Shown: piece by piece, positions 1 through 7,466 of the stretch | Layout of the letters: the number at the start of each line of letters is the position of its first letter | Numbering within the stretch: position 1 is the stretch's first letter | From: Brachyspira aalborgi | GTDB taxonomy: Bacteria > Spirochaetota > Brachyspiria > Brachyspirales > Brachyspiraceae | Direction of reading: 5' to 3' | Assembly: GCF_008016455.1 (NCBI RefSeq) | Contig: NZ_SAXU01000001.1 | Location: 2,066,423 to 2,130,422 of the forward strand | Length of the DNA: 64,000 nt | Made by a program: the position numbers and the translations under genes | The notes under the pieces: generated by a model | Databases searched by the model: none | What the model was told of the DNA's origin: nothing | The model's input: the letters and a program-made list of their open reading frames with translations, nothing else

Positions 1-32
1 AAATTTAAGGTTTATAATAAAAGGAGGTTTTT

Positions 33-857
33 ATGGGGTATAAAATAGTTGAAAGAGAACAATGGTCTGAAAAAGTTTTTATGATGAAAGTTGTAGCTCC
101 CGATATAGCAAAGCATCGTAAAGCTGGAAATTTTATTATTTTCAGATTAAACGAAATCGGCGAGAGAATTCCTCTCACTATAGCGGACGCGGATATTAAA
201 GAGGGAACTATTACTATAGTGACTCAAAATATCGGATATTCTACGGCTAAACTTATGGAACTTCAAGTCGGCGATGAAATAATGGATATTATCGGTCCTT
301 TAGGGCAACCTACTCATATTGAAAAACATGACGGAATAGTTTTATGTGTTGGCGGCGGAGTTGGAATCGCTCCTTTGCATCCAATCGCTCAAGCTCATCA
401 TAACAATGGGAATAGAGTTATTTCAATTTTGGGAGCGAGAGATAAATCATTAATAATTATGGAAGATATGATGAAAAAAATCTCCGAAGAAACTTTAATT
501 TGCACTGACAATGGAAGCTATGGAGAGAAAGGACTTGTAACAGATATGATTAAAAGAGTTTACGATAAGGGCGAGAAAATATCCGAAGTAATTGCAATTG
601 GTCCTGCAATAATGATGAAATTCGTAGCTAAACTTACAAAAGAATATAATCTTCCTACAACCGTTAGTTTAAATCCTATTATGATTGACGGAACGGGAAT
701 GTGTGGCTGCTGTAGAGTTTTGGTTGGAACTGAAACTAAATTTGCATGCGTTGAAGGACCGGAATTTGACGGGCATTTGGTAGATTTCGATTTATTAATG
801 AAAAGGCAGGCAATGTATAAAAGAGAAGAACATGAATGTAATTTAAAATTAAGTTGA
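33..857 (+). CDS. NfnA/GltS-like FAD/NAD(P)-binding oxidoreductase subunit
   Basis: Flavoprotein of the sulfide/dihydroorotate dehydrogenase-like family, the small FAD-NAD(P)H subunit that passes electrons to a partner (NfnB or the large glutamate synthase subunit). An FAD-binding beta-barrel fills about residues 1-100 with RIPLTI at 45-50. A Rossmann nucleotide site GGGVGIAPL lies at 107-115. The C-terminal cluster loop DGTGMCGCCRV has Cys224, 226 and 227, with Cys239 downstream, as expected for a [2Fe-2S] centre. AGGAGG at 22-27 fixes the start, and 274 aa is the usual length. No partner subunit lies downstream, so it must be upstream of the window or elsewhere. The family is clear; the exact partner is inferred. 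Confidence 0.88.
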   Translation: MGYKIVEREQWSEKVFMMKVVAPDIAKHRKAGNFIIFRLNEIGERIPLTIADADIKEGTITIVTQNIGYSTAKLMELQVGDEIMDIIGPLGQPTHIEKHDGIVLCVGGGVGIAPLHPIAQAHHNNGNRVISILGARDKSLIIMEDMMKKISEETLICTDNGSYGEKGLVTDMIKRVYDKGEKISEVIAIGPAIMMKFVAKLTKEYNLPTTVSLNPIMIDGTGMCGCCRVLVGTETKFACVEGPEFDGHLVDFDLLMKRQAMYKREEHECNLKLS

Positions 858-1300
858 TGTTTTTTAAGCCAAATATAAGTTTGCATAAAATTTGTTTTAA
901 AGGTTTTGTCAAAGAAGGAATAAAATTAAAAATTTGTCTTTCTATACAAAATAATTTTATTTGCGCTTTAACTTTAAATAGTTTATTTGGCGATTTGTAT
1001 ATAATAAATAGAAAAATTAAAATTGGTTATAATGAAAAAATCGGAGAGCTTTTTTGTTACGATTTTGTAAAATTAGAATATAAGAAATTAAATTTTATAG
1101 AATTAAATTTAATTATTTATTGGAGAGAATTTTTTTTAATTATTCTTCCAAATATATTTTTTAATTTAGAATGTAAAGCAAATATAAATATTTTAATTAA
1201 AGTTTTATTTAAAACATTTAATAAATATATTAATGAAAAATACGAAATAAATATATTTAAAGAGTTTTTAAAATTGATAAAAAATAAATTTAGGTTGTAG
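857..1300 (+). CDS. hypothetical protein, translationally coupled to the flavoprotein
   Basis: Unrecognised protein of about 147 aa, basic and rich in Ile, Phe, Lys and Asn, with a hydrophobic stretch in the middle (IIYWREFFLIILPNIFF) but no lipobox or clear domain. Its ATG overlaps the preceding stop as TGATG, an arrangement that supports coupled translation; a TTG directly before it (854) would add one residue. It ends 5 bases before the next lipoprotein gene, so the three genes probably form one transcript. Low-complexity composition makes the call less certain, but the tight packing argues that it is real. Confidence 0.55.
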   Translation: MFFKPNISLHKICFKGFVKEGIKLKICLSIQNNFICALTLNSLFGDLYIINRKIKIGYNEKIGELFCYDFVKLEYKKLNFIELNLIIYWREFFLIILPNIFFNLECKANINILIKVLFKTFNKYINEKYEINIFKEFLKLIKNKFRL

Positions 1301-1305
1301 AGTTT

Positions 1306-1782
1306 ATGAAGAAAATAATTATTTTATTAATGTCGATTTTTATTTTATCATGCGAAACATTGCAAAATTCAGCAAGAGAACTTTCAAGAAGTTTTATAGA
1401 AGAAAATAAACCCGACATAACTGTTAAAAGCGCAAAATTAAAAAGCATAACTTTAAACGATATAACTTTAGAATGCGTTTTAGATATAAAAAATAATCTT
1501 TCCGTTGAGCTTCCTATAGAAAAAATAGAAATAGAATTAATAAATACAAGCGATAAAGTATTTTCAAAGGCTTATTCTGTTGAATCTCTAAAAATTCCTG
1601 CAAATGAAACTATGGCTAAAACTATAATTTTTAATGCAAAATATTTTGAAGTTTATTCCACCGTTCTTACTTCGTTAAAAAATAGAAATTTGAAATGCGT
1701 TGCTAAAACTTATATAACTTTCACTATGGCGAGAATGAAATTTAGATTTCCTTATACAAAAGAAGTTGTATTTATAGAATGA
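1306..1782 (+). CDS. LEA14-like (water stress) lipoprotein
   Basis: Lipoprotein of 158 aa. A signal peptide ends in ILSC with the lipidated Cys at residue 16. The rest, about residues 37-155, alternates hydrophobic beta strands (KLKSITLNDITLECVLDIKN and later segments) in the pattern of the LEA type 2/WHy domain, a small immunoglobulin-like fold found in bacterial envelope lipoproteins. It follows the upstream hypothetical gene by 5 bases, so it is likely co-transcribed. The substrate or partner is unknown. The domain call rests on the strand pattern and length, so it is moderately sure. Confidence 0.65.
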   Translation: MKKIIILLMSIFILSCETLQNSARELSRSFIEENKPDITVKSAKLKSITLNDITLECVLDIKNNLSVELPIEKIEIELINTSDKVFSKAYSVESLKIPANETMAKTIIFNAKYFEVYSTVLTSLKNRNLKCVAKTYITFTMARMKFRFPYTKEVVFIE

Positions 1783-1802
1783 AATTTTATTTGATTTAAA
1801 GA

Positions 1803-1831
1803 TTGACAAAAATATAAAAATGTAATATAAT
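1803..1831 (+). promoter_or_regulatory. sigma-70-type promoter for the 1862 lipoprotein
   Basis: TTGACA at 1803-1808 and TATAAT at 1826-1831 are separated by 17 bases, a perfect consensus. AGGAG at 1851-1855 and the ATG at 1862 follow. Confidence 0.85.
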
Positions 1832-1861
1832 ATTATCAATTAAAAATATTAGGAGTTTTTT

Positions 1862-2326
1862 ATGAAAAAAATTATTATTTTATTAATTATTATATCGGTT
1901 TTAATTATTCAATGTTCAAATGAAACTTCTGGCGAGAGTGAAAAATCCGAAACAGAATTTATTGAAGATGACGCGGATAATTTTGTTTATGAGGAAGCAG
2001 AAACAAACATTATAAAAACTAATGAAACTAAAACTATATCTAAAGAAAAGAAAATAAGTGAAATAAAAACAAACGAAATTAAAACGACTAACGAAAGCGA
2101 AGAAAATAAAGCAAATGAAAATTCAGAAATTAAAAATGCCAATGAAACTGTAAGCGAAAATAAAATTAATGACACTGAAAAAATTGTTTATATAGCAAAA
2201 ACGGGTAAAAAATATCATATTGAAAATTGCCGAACTTTGCGAGGCGAGAAGGAAGCCGTAGATTTGAACGAAGCAATAAAAAATGGGTATGAAGCTTGTA
2301 AGATTTGTAAGCCTGATGGTATTTAA
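1862..2326 (+). CDS. lipoprotein with Asn/Glu/Lys-rich spacer and C-terminal Cys-motif domain
   Basis: 154-aa predicted lipoprotein with signal peptide ending IIQC (Cys18). Residues about 45-110 are a degenerate low-complexity spacer of repeated Asn-Glu-Thr/Lys units. The last 45 residues carry the compact motif YHIENC (Cys123) followed by ACKIC (Cys146, Cys149), with TGKKYH just before it. This resembles the small Ada-like metal-binding tail found at the end of many secreted nucleases and lipoproteins. It has its own consensus promoter and AGGAG ribosome site. The picture is a surface-tethered metal-binding domain on a flexible linker; ligand and role are unknown. Confidence 0.75.
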   Translation: MKKIIILLIIISVLIIQCSNETSGESEKSETEFIEDDADNFVYEEAETNIIKTNETKTISKEKKISEIKTNEIKTTNESEENKANENSEIKNANETVSENKINDTEKIVYIAKTGKKYHIENCRTLRGEKEAVDLNEAIKNGYEACKICKPDGI

Positions 2327-2391
2327 GATATTAGTTTATATTTAAAAGTTATATTTTTTAATATTAACTATATATAAAATATTCTATTCTA

Positions 2392-2535
2392 TTATTTTGA
2401 ATTTATTTTAAGCCTATCTCTCAACTTTTTAATGGATATCCACCAAGCTATTTTGTCAATTAGATTATTTGGATTTTGATTAATTATAATAAAAATGTTA
2501 ATATCTAATTTAAATAATATTAATATCGGCAGTTT
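2392..2535 (-). pseudogene. C-terminal remnant of a surface-glycan biosynthesis protein
   Basis: Reading the minus strand, an open stretch of 47 codons without a start ends in TAA at 2392-2394 and contains NLIDKIAWWISIKKLRDRL. The pattern IDKIxWWIPxKKxRD is, from memory, a recurrent tail in spirochaete and Campylobacter glycosyltransferases and glycan methyltransferases. An in-frame TAA at 2536-2538 cuts it off from sequence that still looks coding. This is best read as the 3' end of a lost LPS/glycan gene in a decaying locus. Confidence 0.5.
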
Positions 2536-2578
2536 TTAAAATCGTTTTGTATTAAATATTATATTAAATTAAAAAATC

Positions 2579-3242
2579 TTATAACACTTTATCAAATTCT
2601 TTATGCATCTCTTATATTTTTTGATAAATTTCATTAATACATACTTCATTTATTTTTTCATCATCACTATTATTAATTTTAGAATACATATATTTTTTTA
2701 TTATTATATAAAAATTATTTATATTTTTATAATAATTTAATAATAGTTTATATTCATTATTAGATAAGGATTTATCTTCTATTTTTTATCATAAACTTTA
2801 TTTAGATAATATTTTATTTTTTTAATTCTTTATAAAAAAATTAAAGAAGCAATGCCATTTTATTAAAGAAGTTTAATATACTATTGACACAATCTATATT
2901 TGAATGTATATACCTTATACGACTTTCATTAAGGCTTTTATAATTTTTATATAAAAATAGATTAACTTCTATATCGTAGCATATATTAGCAATTGTATTA
3001 ATACTACTTTCCAAATCTGACTGTATAAGATAAATAATATTATTAACTTTCTTTTGATTATCTATTTCTTTTTCTTGCTGTTCATTTATTTCGTTTAATT
3101 TACGGTTAATCGAAATACTATATATTGATTCTATAATAGGAACTATGCATAATATTATAGATGTTATTAGTGTTATAAAATCAAATAAGGATGGTTTAAG
3201 CAAATTTGAAATTGTATAATTATTTAAGCCTATATTTGTTAT
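2579..3242 (-). pseudogene. decayed membrane-anchored protein gene
   Basis: The longest open piece (2841-3203) reads from a TTG with no ribosome site. It encodes one hydrophobic segment (FITLITSIILCIVPIIESIY) followed by a charged coiled-coil-like part. Open reading continues upstream to 3242 without ATG. Downstream, after the stop at 2841, plausible protein resumes in other frames (for example SLSNNEYKLLLNYYKNINNF and later INEVCINEIYQKI), each broken by stops. Multiple frameshifts and the missing start indicate a dead gene. I do not recognise the family. Confidence 0.45.
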
Positions 3243-3325
3243 TTAAGTATAATTAGTAATATAGCTATTTACAAAATTATATGCATATTATAGTCTATTT
3301 TTAAAATAAATATACCCGCAACTAA

Positions 3326-3961
3326 TTACAATTCGCTAATCTCCCACATTCCCATATACTTATCTGGAGCTGTATATTGATAATCCTCTTTAATCATTAA
3401 AATAGGTTTTGGAAAATTAAAAGGCGGTTTTTCTAAATTCAAATATCTACAATCGCCTAAGTTTATATCATTTGTTAAATTATCTTCTATATATGGCATA
3501 GAACTTGCTATTAAATATTTACTACCGCTGTTTTTTATATTATTTATAGCCTTTATAACATAATCAAGCGGTAAATGTTGCCAACAATCTCTCGTAAATA
3601 TTAAATCGACTTTATCTAATTTATCGCTACATATATTTAAAACTTTAAATTTTATATTTTCATTGGAATATTTATTATTATTTGCATCGACAATTTCGGA
3701 TACAATATCGCATCCCGTATATGATTCAAAATTATTAACTATTTCTTTCATCCAATTAAAATCTCCGCAAGGTATATCCAATATGCTTTTCATATTATAA
3801 TTTTTTACTATATCTATCAATCTATTTCTTAAAGTTTTCGTGCTTTTTAATTCCGAACCTTGCCCTGAAAAACTTTCTTTTGAACCCCAATAATTAGTTT
3901 TATATATTTTGGTAAAAACAATTTTATTTTCCAGATTTAATATTCCATTAATTACTTTCAT
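3326..3961 (-). CDS. class I SAM-dependent methyltransferase (N-terminally frameshifted)
   Basis: A 211-aa methyltransferase. The SAM-binding motif I is SILDIPCGDFNW, followed by an acidic end of strand 2 (YTGCDIV) and motif IV-like DLIFTRDCWQHL. The fold and the Trp/His after motif IV resemble glycan or small-molecule methyltransferases. The annotated ATG at 3961 has a poor ribosome site. Coding sequence continues upstream in the same frame (KPTINDICVINERLNEIEYN) and then in another frame to an ATG at 4097, so the true gene probably started there and is broken at an A7 tract. The catalytic domain is intact, so the short form may still be made. Neighbours are other broken glycan genes. Confidence 0.75.
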   Translation of the reverse strand: MKVINGILNLENKIVFTKIYKTNYWGSKESFSGQGSELKSTKTLRNRLIDIVKNYNMKSILDIPCGDFNWMKEIVNNFESYTGCDIVSEIVDANNNKYSNENIKFKVLNICSDKLDKVDLIFTRDCWQHLPLDYVIKAINNIKNSGSKYLIASSMPYIEDNLTNDINLGDCRYLNLEKPPFNFPKPILMIKEDYQYTAPDKYMGMWEISEL

Positions 3962-4097
3962 ATTATATTCTATCTCATTTAATCTTTCATTAATGACGCA
4001 TATATCATTAATTGTAGGTTTCTTTTTTTATATTAATCTTCAATCCCAAAAGACTAATTTTTTTATATTTTTCCGTGTTTTCAATATTAAATAGCAT
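3962..4097 (-). pseudogene. displaced N-terminus of the 3326 methyltransferase
   Basis: On the minus strand AGGAG and an ATG at 4097 open a frame reading MLFNIENTEKYKKISLLGL. It runs into an A7 tract (complement of 4023-4029) and then stops shortly after. Removing one A would join it to the frame KPTINDICVINERLNEIEYN, which leads straight into the methyltransferase. This is either a disabling frameshift or a slippage-prone on/off tract. Confidence 0.6.
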
Positions 4098-4099
4098 AA

Positions 4100-4281
4100 T
4101 TAACTCCTGCATTTTAAAATACTTTTATAATAATCTATAAATTTATCAGCCATAATTTTGGCTGTAAATTTTTCTTCGTATATTCGTCTTCCGTTTTTCC
4201 CCATACTTCCCTAATATCTTTATTCTCAAGCATAGTCCCTTGAACTACAACCGTTATATCTTCAAAATTTATATTATTCAT
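4100..4281 (-). pseudogene. chimeric remnant: WavE-like start fused to a GT4 glycosyltransferase tail
   Basis: AGGAG and an ATG at 4281 start MNNINFEDITVVVQGT, typical of the N-terminus of WavE-type glycan synthesis proteins. It runs directly into MLENKDIREV, which after a one-base frame change continues as MGKNGRRIYEEKFTAKIMAD and FIDYYKSIL. That second part is a standard C-terminus of family 4 (group 1) glycosyltransferases. The bodies of both genes are missing. The stop at 4100-4102 sits just before the ATG of the next remnant, as in an operon. This is a deletion-fusion scar. Confidence 0.6.
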
Positions 4282-4339
4282 TTATTAACTCCTATTCTGT
4301 TTTCAAAATATATTCTTAAAATAGCGAAAAATATTATTT

Positions 4340-4756
4340 TTAATTTATTTTATAATGACTTTCAACATATTCGTTTATAGCTAAACTTATAAATTCGCTT
4401 CTATTTGCCGTTATGTCGTCAACAATTTTAATTAAATTTTCATCAAGAGTAATGTCTATTCTTTTTTTATTTTCTTTTCTTATTTTCGCTTCTATAAGAA
4501 CTCTTAAATCGGCTTTATAATAACCTTTATTTTTTCTATCTTCTATTATTTCTTCAAGCGTTGAAGGTTTAGGAATTTTTTCTTTATCTTCAATCATAGC
4601 GTTTATATGCATTTGTAAAGCCGCATGAGAATTTTTAATAGTTTGCTCCAAAGTTTTTCCCGAGCTTATGCAACCTGGAAAATCGTAAAATATCGCATTA
4701 TATCCGCCGTTCGTTTTGTATATATCGGCAATGTATCTCTCTATATTTTTTTTCAT
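4340..4756 (-). CDS. hicB: HicB-family antitoxin
   Basis: 138-aa antitoxin. Residues about 5-55 form the HicB partial RNase-H-like domain (YNAIFYDFPGCISSGKTLEQ, then NSHAALQMHINAM). A C-terminal ribbon-helix-helix DNA-binding part (KRIDITLDENLIKIVDDI, then RSEFISLAINEYVE) would bind its own operator. AGGAGG precedes the ATG. The hicA gene lies directly upstream on the same strand and its reading frame overlaps the hicB start as TTATGA. hicA is frameshifted, so this antitoxin is now an orphan or keeps a purely regulatory role. Confidence 0.88.
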   Translation of the reverse strand: MKKNIERYIADIYKTNGGYNAIFYDFPGCISSGKTLEQTIKNSHAALQMHINAMIEDKEKIPKPSTLEEIIEDRKNKGYYKADLRVLIEAKIRKENKKRIDITLDENLIKIVDDITANRSEFISLAINEYVESHYKIN

Positions 4757-4988
4757 AACTCCTCCTTGTTTATTTTATTTTTCTTTTTATTTAGTTTTTT
4801 TAAAATTTTTAAATTCGTATGCTCTTCAATACTTTTAATTACATTGATATTTAAATCTTGTTTGCTATGATAGGGAACGGTTATTTTATTTTTATTAACC
4901 TTTGTTTAAATTGCATGTGGCTTCCTTTCTGATTAAAAAAATAATATCCGTTTTTCTTCAATATTTTTATAATTTCTTTGGCTTTCAT
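4753..4988 (-). pseudogene. hicA: hicA toxin gene broken by a frameshift
   Basis: From an ATG at 4988 the minus strand reads MKAKEIIKILKKNGYYFFNQ and KGSHMQFK, the N-terminus of HicA mRNA interferases with the catalytic His of the GSH motif. Just after HMQFK the frame runs to a stop. A one-base shift restores NKNKITVPYHSKQDLNINV and then IKSIEEHTNL, the conserved HicA C-terminal half, which ends at TGA overlapping the hicB ATG. Summed length (about 78 codons) fits HicA. A single indel near 4900-4910 has inactivated the toxin. Confidence 0.75.
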
Positions 4989-5141
4989 ACAAATTCAAAT
5001 CTCTACTATACGCAATAATACACATAATACTTAATTTGTCAAGTAAAATATATTAATTATTATAAAATATATTTTTAAAAAATATTTAATTAAATTGTAA
5101 TAATTCATATTTTTAATTTATTTATTTATATATTGATAATT

Positions 5142-5157
5142 GTATCAAAAATGATAC
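5142..5157 (+). promoter_or_regulatory. palindromic operator of the XRE antitoxin
   Basis: GTATCA-AAAA-TGATAC is a perfect 6-bp inverted repeat with a 4-base spacer. It lies 4 bases upstream of a TATAAT at 5161-5166 and 17 bases before the ATG at 5174, where a Xre-type antitoxin would repress itself. Confidence 0.6.
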
Positions 5158-5160
5158 TAT

Positions 5161-5166
5161 TATAAT
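5161..5166 (+). promoter_or_regulatory. -10 element close to the antitoxin start codon
   Basis: TATAAT at 5161-5166 ends 7 bases before the ATG at 5174. Transcription from it would start at or next to the start codon, giving a leaderless or nearly leaderless mRNA; no Shine-Dalgarno sequence is present. The -35 is weak (TTGTAT at 5140-5145, spacing 15). Confidence 0.45.
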
Positions 5167-5173
5167 ATATAAA

Positions 5174-5485
5174 ATGAAAAGCGTAAATAAATTAAATGAA
5201 AATAAAAAAACAAATCCTATAGGTTCTAATTTTATAGAATATTTGGCTGAAGAAGGAATTTTAGAAGAATGCTTGGCTTTATCTTCAAAAGAGTTAATAG
5301 TTTATCAATTAAGAAATATAATGAAAGAAGAAGCGATAACAAAACAAGAACTAGCAAATAGAATGCATACGAGCCGAGCTGCAATTAACAGATTATTAGA
5401 CGAAAATAATCAATCGGTGACTTTGGATACTTTGGAAAAAGCGGCTAAATTTTTAAATAAGAAGTTGATTATTAAATTTGTATAA
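5174..5485 (+). CDS. XRE-family (HigA-like) antitoxin/transcription regulator
   Basis: 103-aa DNA-binding protein. Residues about 45-100 form a helix-turn-helix of the HigA/XRE type: LRNIMKEEAITKQELANRM, then HTSRAAINRLLDENN and LDTLEKAAKFLNKKL. The N-terminal part (FIEYLAEEGILEECL) is typical of antitoxins paired with RelE/HigB-type toxins. No toxin-like ORF is adjacent on either side, so it is an orphan here. The palindrome at 5142-5157 is the likely operator for autoregulation. No ribosome-binding site is visible before the ATG. Confidence 0.78.
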   Translation: MKSVNKLNENKKTNPIGSNFIEYLAEEGILEECLALSSKELIVYQLRNIMKEEAITKQELANRMHTSRAAINRLLDENNQSVTLDTLEKAAKFLNKKLIIKFV

Positions 5486-5564
5486 ATATAAACGACTTTA
5501 AAAAATTTATAATTTATTTTTTGATTAAAAAGCATTAAAAAAATAAAAAATAAAACCTAATCTT

Positions 5565-5999
5565 TTAATAAACAACCTTCAACCTTTCTTTAAATCCCGC
5601 ATCCAAATTTAAAAAATCTTCCAATTCTATATCTCCGTAAGCGTCTATAAAAATATATTCGTTTTGAGTTTTTATTAAATATTTTAAAATCTCTTTATTG
5701 AAACTTATCAAATAAAAAGAATCTTCGCATTTATAGAGTTTTCCGTCAAAAATATTTTCAATTTTCTTATCGAGCGTCTTTCCGCTAATAAGAAACATAT
5801 TAACAACCTTATCGATAACGCTTAAATTTCTACGATTAATTAATTTTAAATTTTTATCTTTATCTATTATAATTTCGGGCTTATCTTCTAAAGTAAAAAC
5901 TTTAAAGCCTAAATTTAAATCTTTATCTTTTGACGATTGAATTATTTTTTGAGCGGCTCTTTTTACTCTCTCTATTGTAATATCGCTAATTACAGGATT
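5565..5999 (-). pseudogene. mod: severed C-terminal part of the Type III methyltransferase Mod
   Basis: In the same frame as the mod gene, directly after its TAA at 6000-6002, translation continues for 144 codons: NPVISDITIERVKRAAQKII, then GFKVFTLEDKPEI, up to FKERLKVVY and a stop at 5565. Sequence of this kind (ITIERVKRA, GFKVFxL) is the normal C-terminus of Type III Mod proteins. An ATG at 5798 would allow a 77-aa piece, but it has no good ribosome site. The simplest history is one substitution, AAA to TAA, in an otherwise intact 631-residue gene. Confidence 0.8.
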
Positions 6000-7457
6000 T
6001 TAGCTTTTTAATTCTTTCTTACAAAAATCATAAGCGCTCTTGCTTTTATCTTCTTTTATCTCTTCGTCAATTTGAACTAAAATAAACTCTCTATTGCCTT
6101 TATCTTCTGCGTTTAATTCCATAACCGCTTGGGCAGTCGTTCCGCTTCCTGCAAAAAAGTCTAAAATAATATCGTTTGAATTTCCTTGCATTGTAACGCT
6201 TTGTATAAGTTGTTTAAGTAAATTTATAGGTTTCGGGTCGTTAAATACAAGTTGTCCAAACAATTCTTCATTTTCAGTATTGCCATCAGAAGTCCAGACG
6301 CCAGATATAATAGAATACATTAAGGCTTGATTATTTTCGTTATTACGACAAACTAAATGAAATTTATCATTGTAAGGTTTTAAGAAATAAATGCCATTAG
6401 TCAAATTTTGCTTGATTTCATCATATTTTTCTTGTGTGATTAGTTTTTCTTGTAAAAATATATCCATTTCTTCAAACATTAAATTTCTATGCTCTATAAG
6501 TTGATTTGGATATTTTTCATAAACATTTTTTAGTTTTAAATTATTTGTATATTTGCCGTGTATTTTTCTCAAAAAATCTGTTTCAATTTTACCTTTTTCT
6601 TTAATTTTAAATAAACCTTGTAATAAATCTTTATTTTTGCAATAAATCAAAATATACTCGTGTCCTTCGTAAAAATACTTTGCTTGTCCTCCGCCCGATT
6701 TTTTCTGCCATACAAAACAACTTACAAAATTATCTTCCCCTAAAATTTCATCGCATAAAAGTTTTAAATTTGCCTGTTCATTATCGTCAATGCTAATAAA
6801 AATGACGCCGTCCTCTTTAAGCAAATCGCGCGCAAGTTTAAGACGCGGAAGCATAAAAGAAAGCCAACCGCTATGCGTTCTACTTCCTTGAATGTTTTTA
6901 AAAAATTTCAAATCCTCGCTTTCAACTTCTTCTCCGTTTTCGTCAATTTCAATTAAGCCAACTTCCTCTAAAATCTTTTTGTAATCTTGCCTAAAATTAT
7001 CGGGATAAATAAAATTTTCATTTGTCGTATTGTAAGGCGGGTCGATATAAATCATTTTTATTTTTTCGCTGTAAGCCGATTTTAGAATTTTCAAAACATC
7101 CAAATTATCGCCGCGTATTATTATATTTTTAGGATTGTTTGAATCTTTCATTTCAATATTTGACGAATTTAAATTTTTGCAATCCGCATTAGAAAAAATT
7201 TCTTCTAATTTCAATTCTTTATTACAAGGCGAACTATAAAGAGCGTTTGAAAGTCCCTTTCCCGTCCAAGTAAGCTCATAGCCCGAAATATCCGATTTTT
7301 TATCCAAGCCCAAAAGTAAAGATATAGCTTTTAAATCCGCTTTGCCTTCTATAATCGTTTGCGGAAAATTTGTTTTTAAATTTTCAAACAACTCGTTTTT
7401 AATAGAATTGTCTACAACTTTGATATTATTTTTTATAGCTTCATTTTTATTTATCAT
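6000..7457 (-). CDS. mod: Type III DNA methyltransferase Mod, truncated by an in-frame stop
   Basis: Modification and recognition subunit of a Type III restriction-modification system (N6-adenine, beta class). Motif IV DPPYN lies near residue 138 (MIYIDPPYNTTNENF) and motif I near 433 (ILDFFAGSGTTAQAVMELN). The variable target-recognition region lies between them, about 250-400. GGAG 7 bases before the ATG supports the start. The frame ends at residue 485 at a TAA, but the conserved C-terminus continues in the same frame to 5565. The catalytic motifs are complete; loss of the last 145 residues may still impair folding or contact with Res. It lies 9 bases downstream of res. Confidence 0.88.
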   Translation of the reverse strand: MINKNEAIKNNIKVVDNSIKNELFENLKTNFPQTIIEGKADLKAISLLLGLDKKSDISGYELTWTGKGLSNALYSSPCNKELKLEEIFSNADCKNLNSSNIEMKDSNNPKNIIIRGDNLDVLKILKSAYSEKIKMIYIDPPYNTTNENFIYPDNFRQDYKKILEEVGLIEIDENGEEVESEDLKFFKNIQGSRTHSGWLSFMLPRLKLARDLLKEDGVIFISIDDNEQANLKLLCDEILGEDNFVSCFVWQKKSGGGQAKYFYEGHEYILIYCKNKDLLQGLFKIKEKGKIETDFLRKIHGKYTNNLKLKNVYEKYPNQLIEHRNLMFEEMDIFLQEKLITQEKYDEIKQNLTNGIYFLKPYNDKFHLVCRNNENNQALMYSIISGVWTSDGNTENEELFGQLVFNDPKPINLLKQLIQSVTMQGNSNDIILDFFAGSGTTAQAVMELNAEDKGNREFILVQIDEEIKEDKSKSAYDFCKKELKS

Positions 7458-7466
7458 TTTAATCTC

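Noticed and set aside
560-886. Minus-strand ORF of 108 codons
   Set aside because: Lies inside the flavoprotein gene with recognised motifs on plus; no ribosome site; protein is low-quality sequence.
4625-4870. Plus-strand ORF over hicA/hicB
   Set aside because: Antisense to clear HicB and HicA sequence; composition Phe/Leu/Ser-rich as expected for a complement of AT-rich coding DNA.
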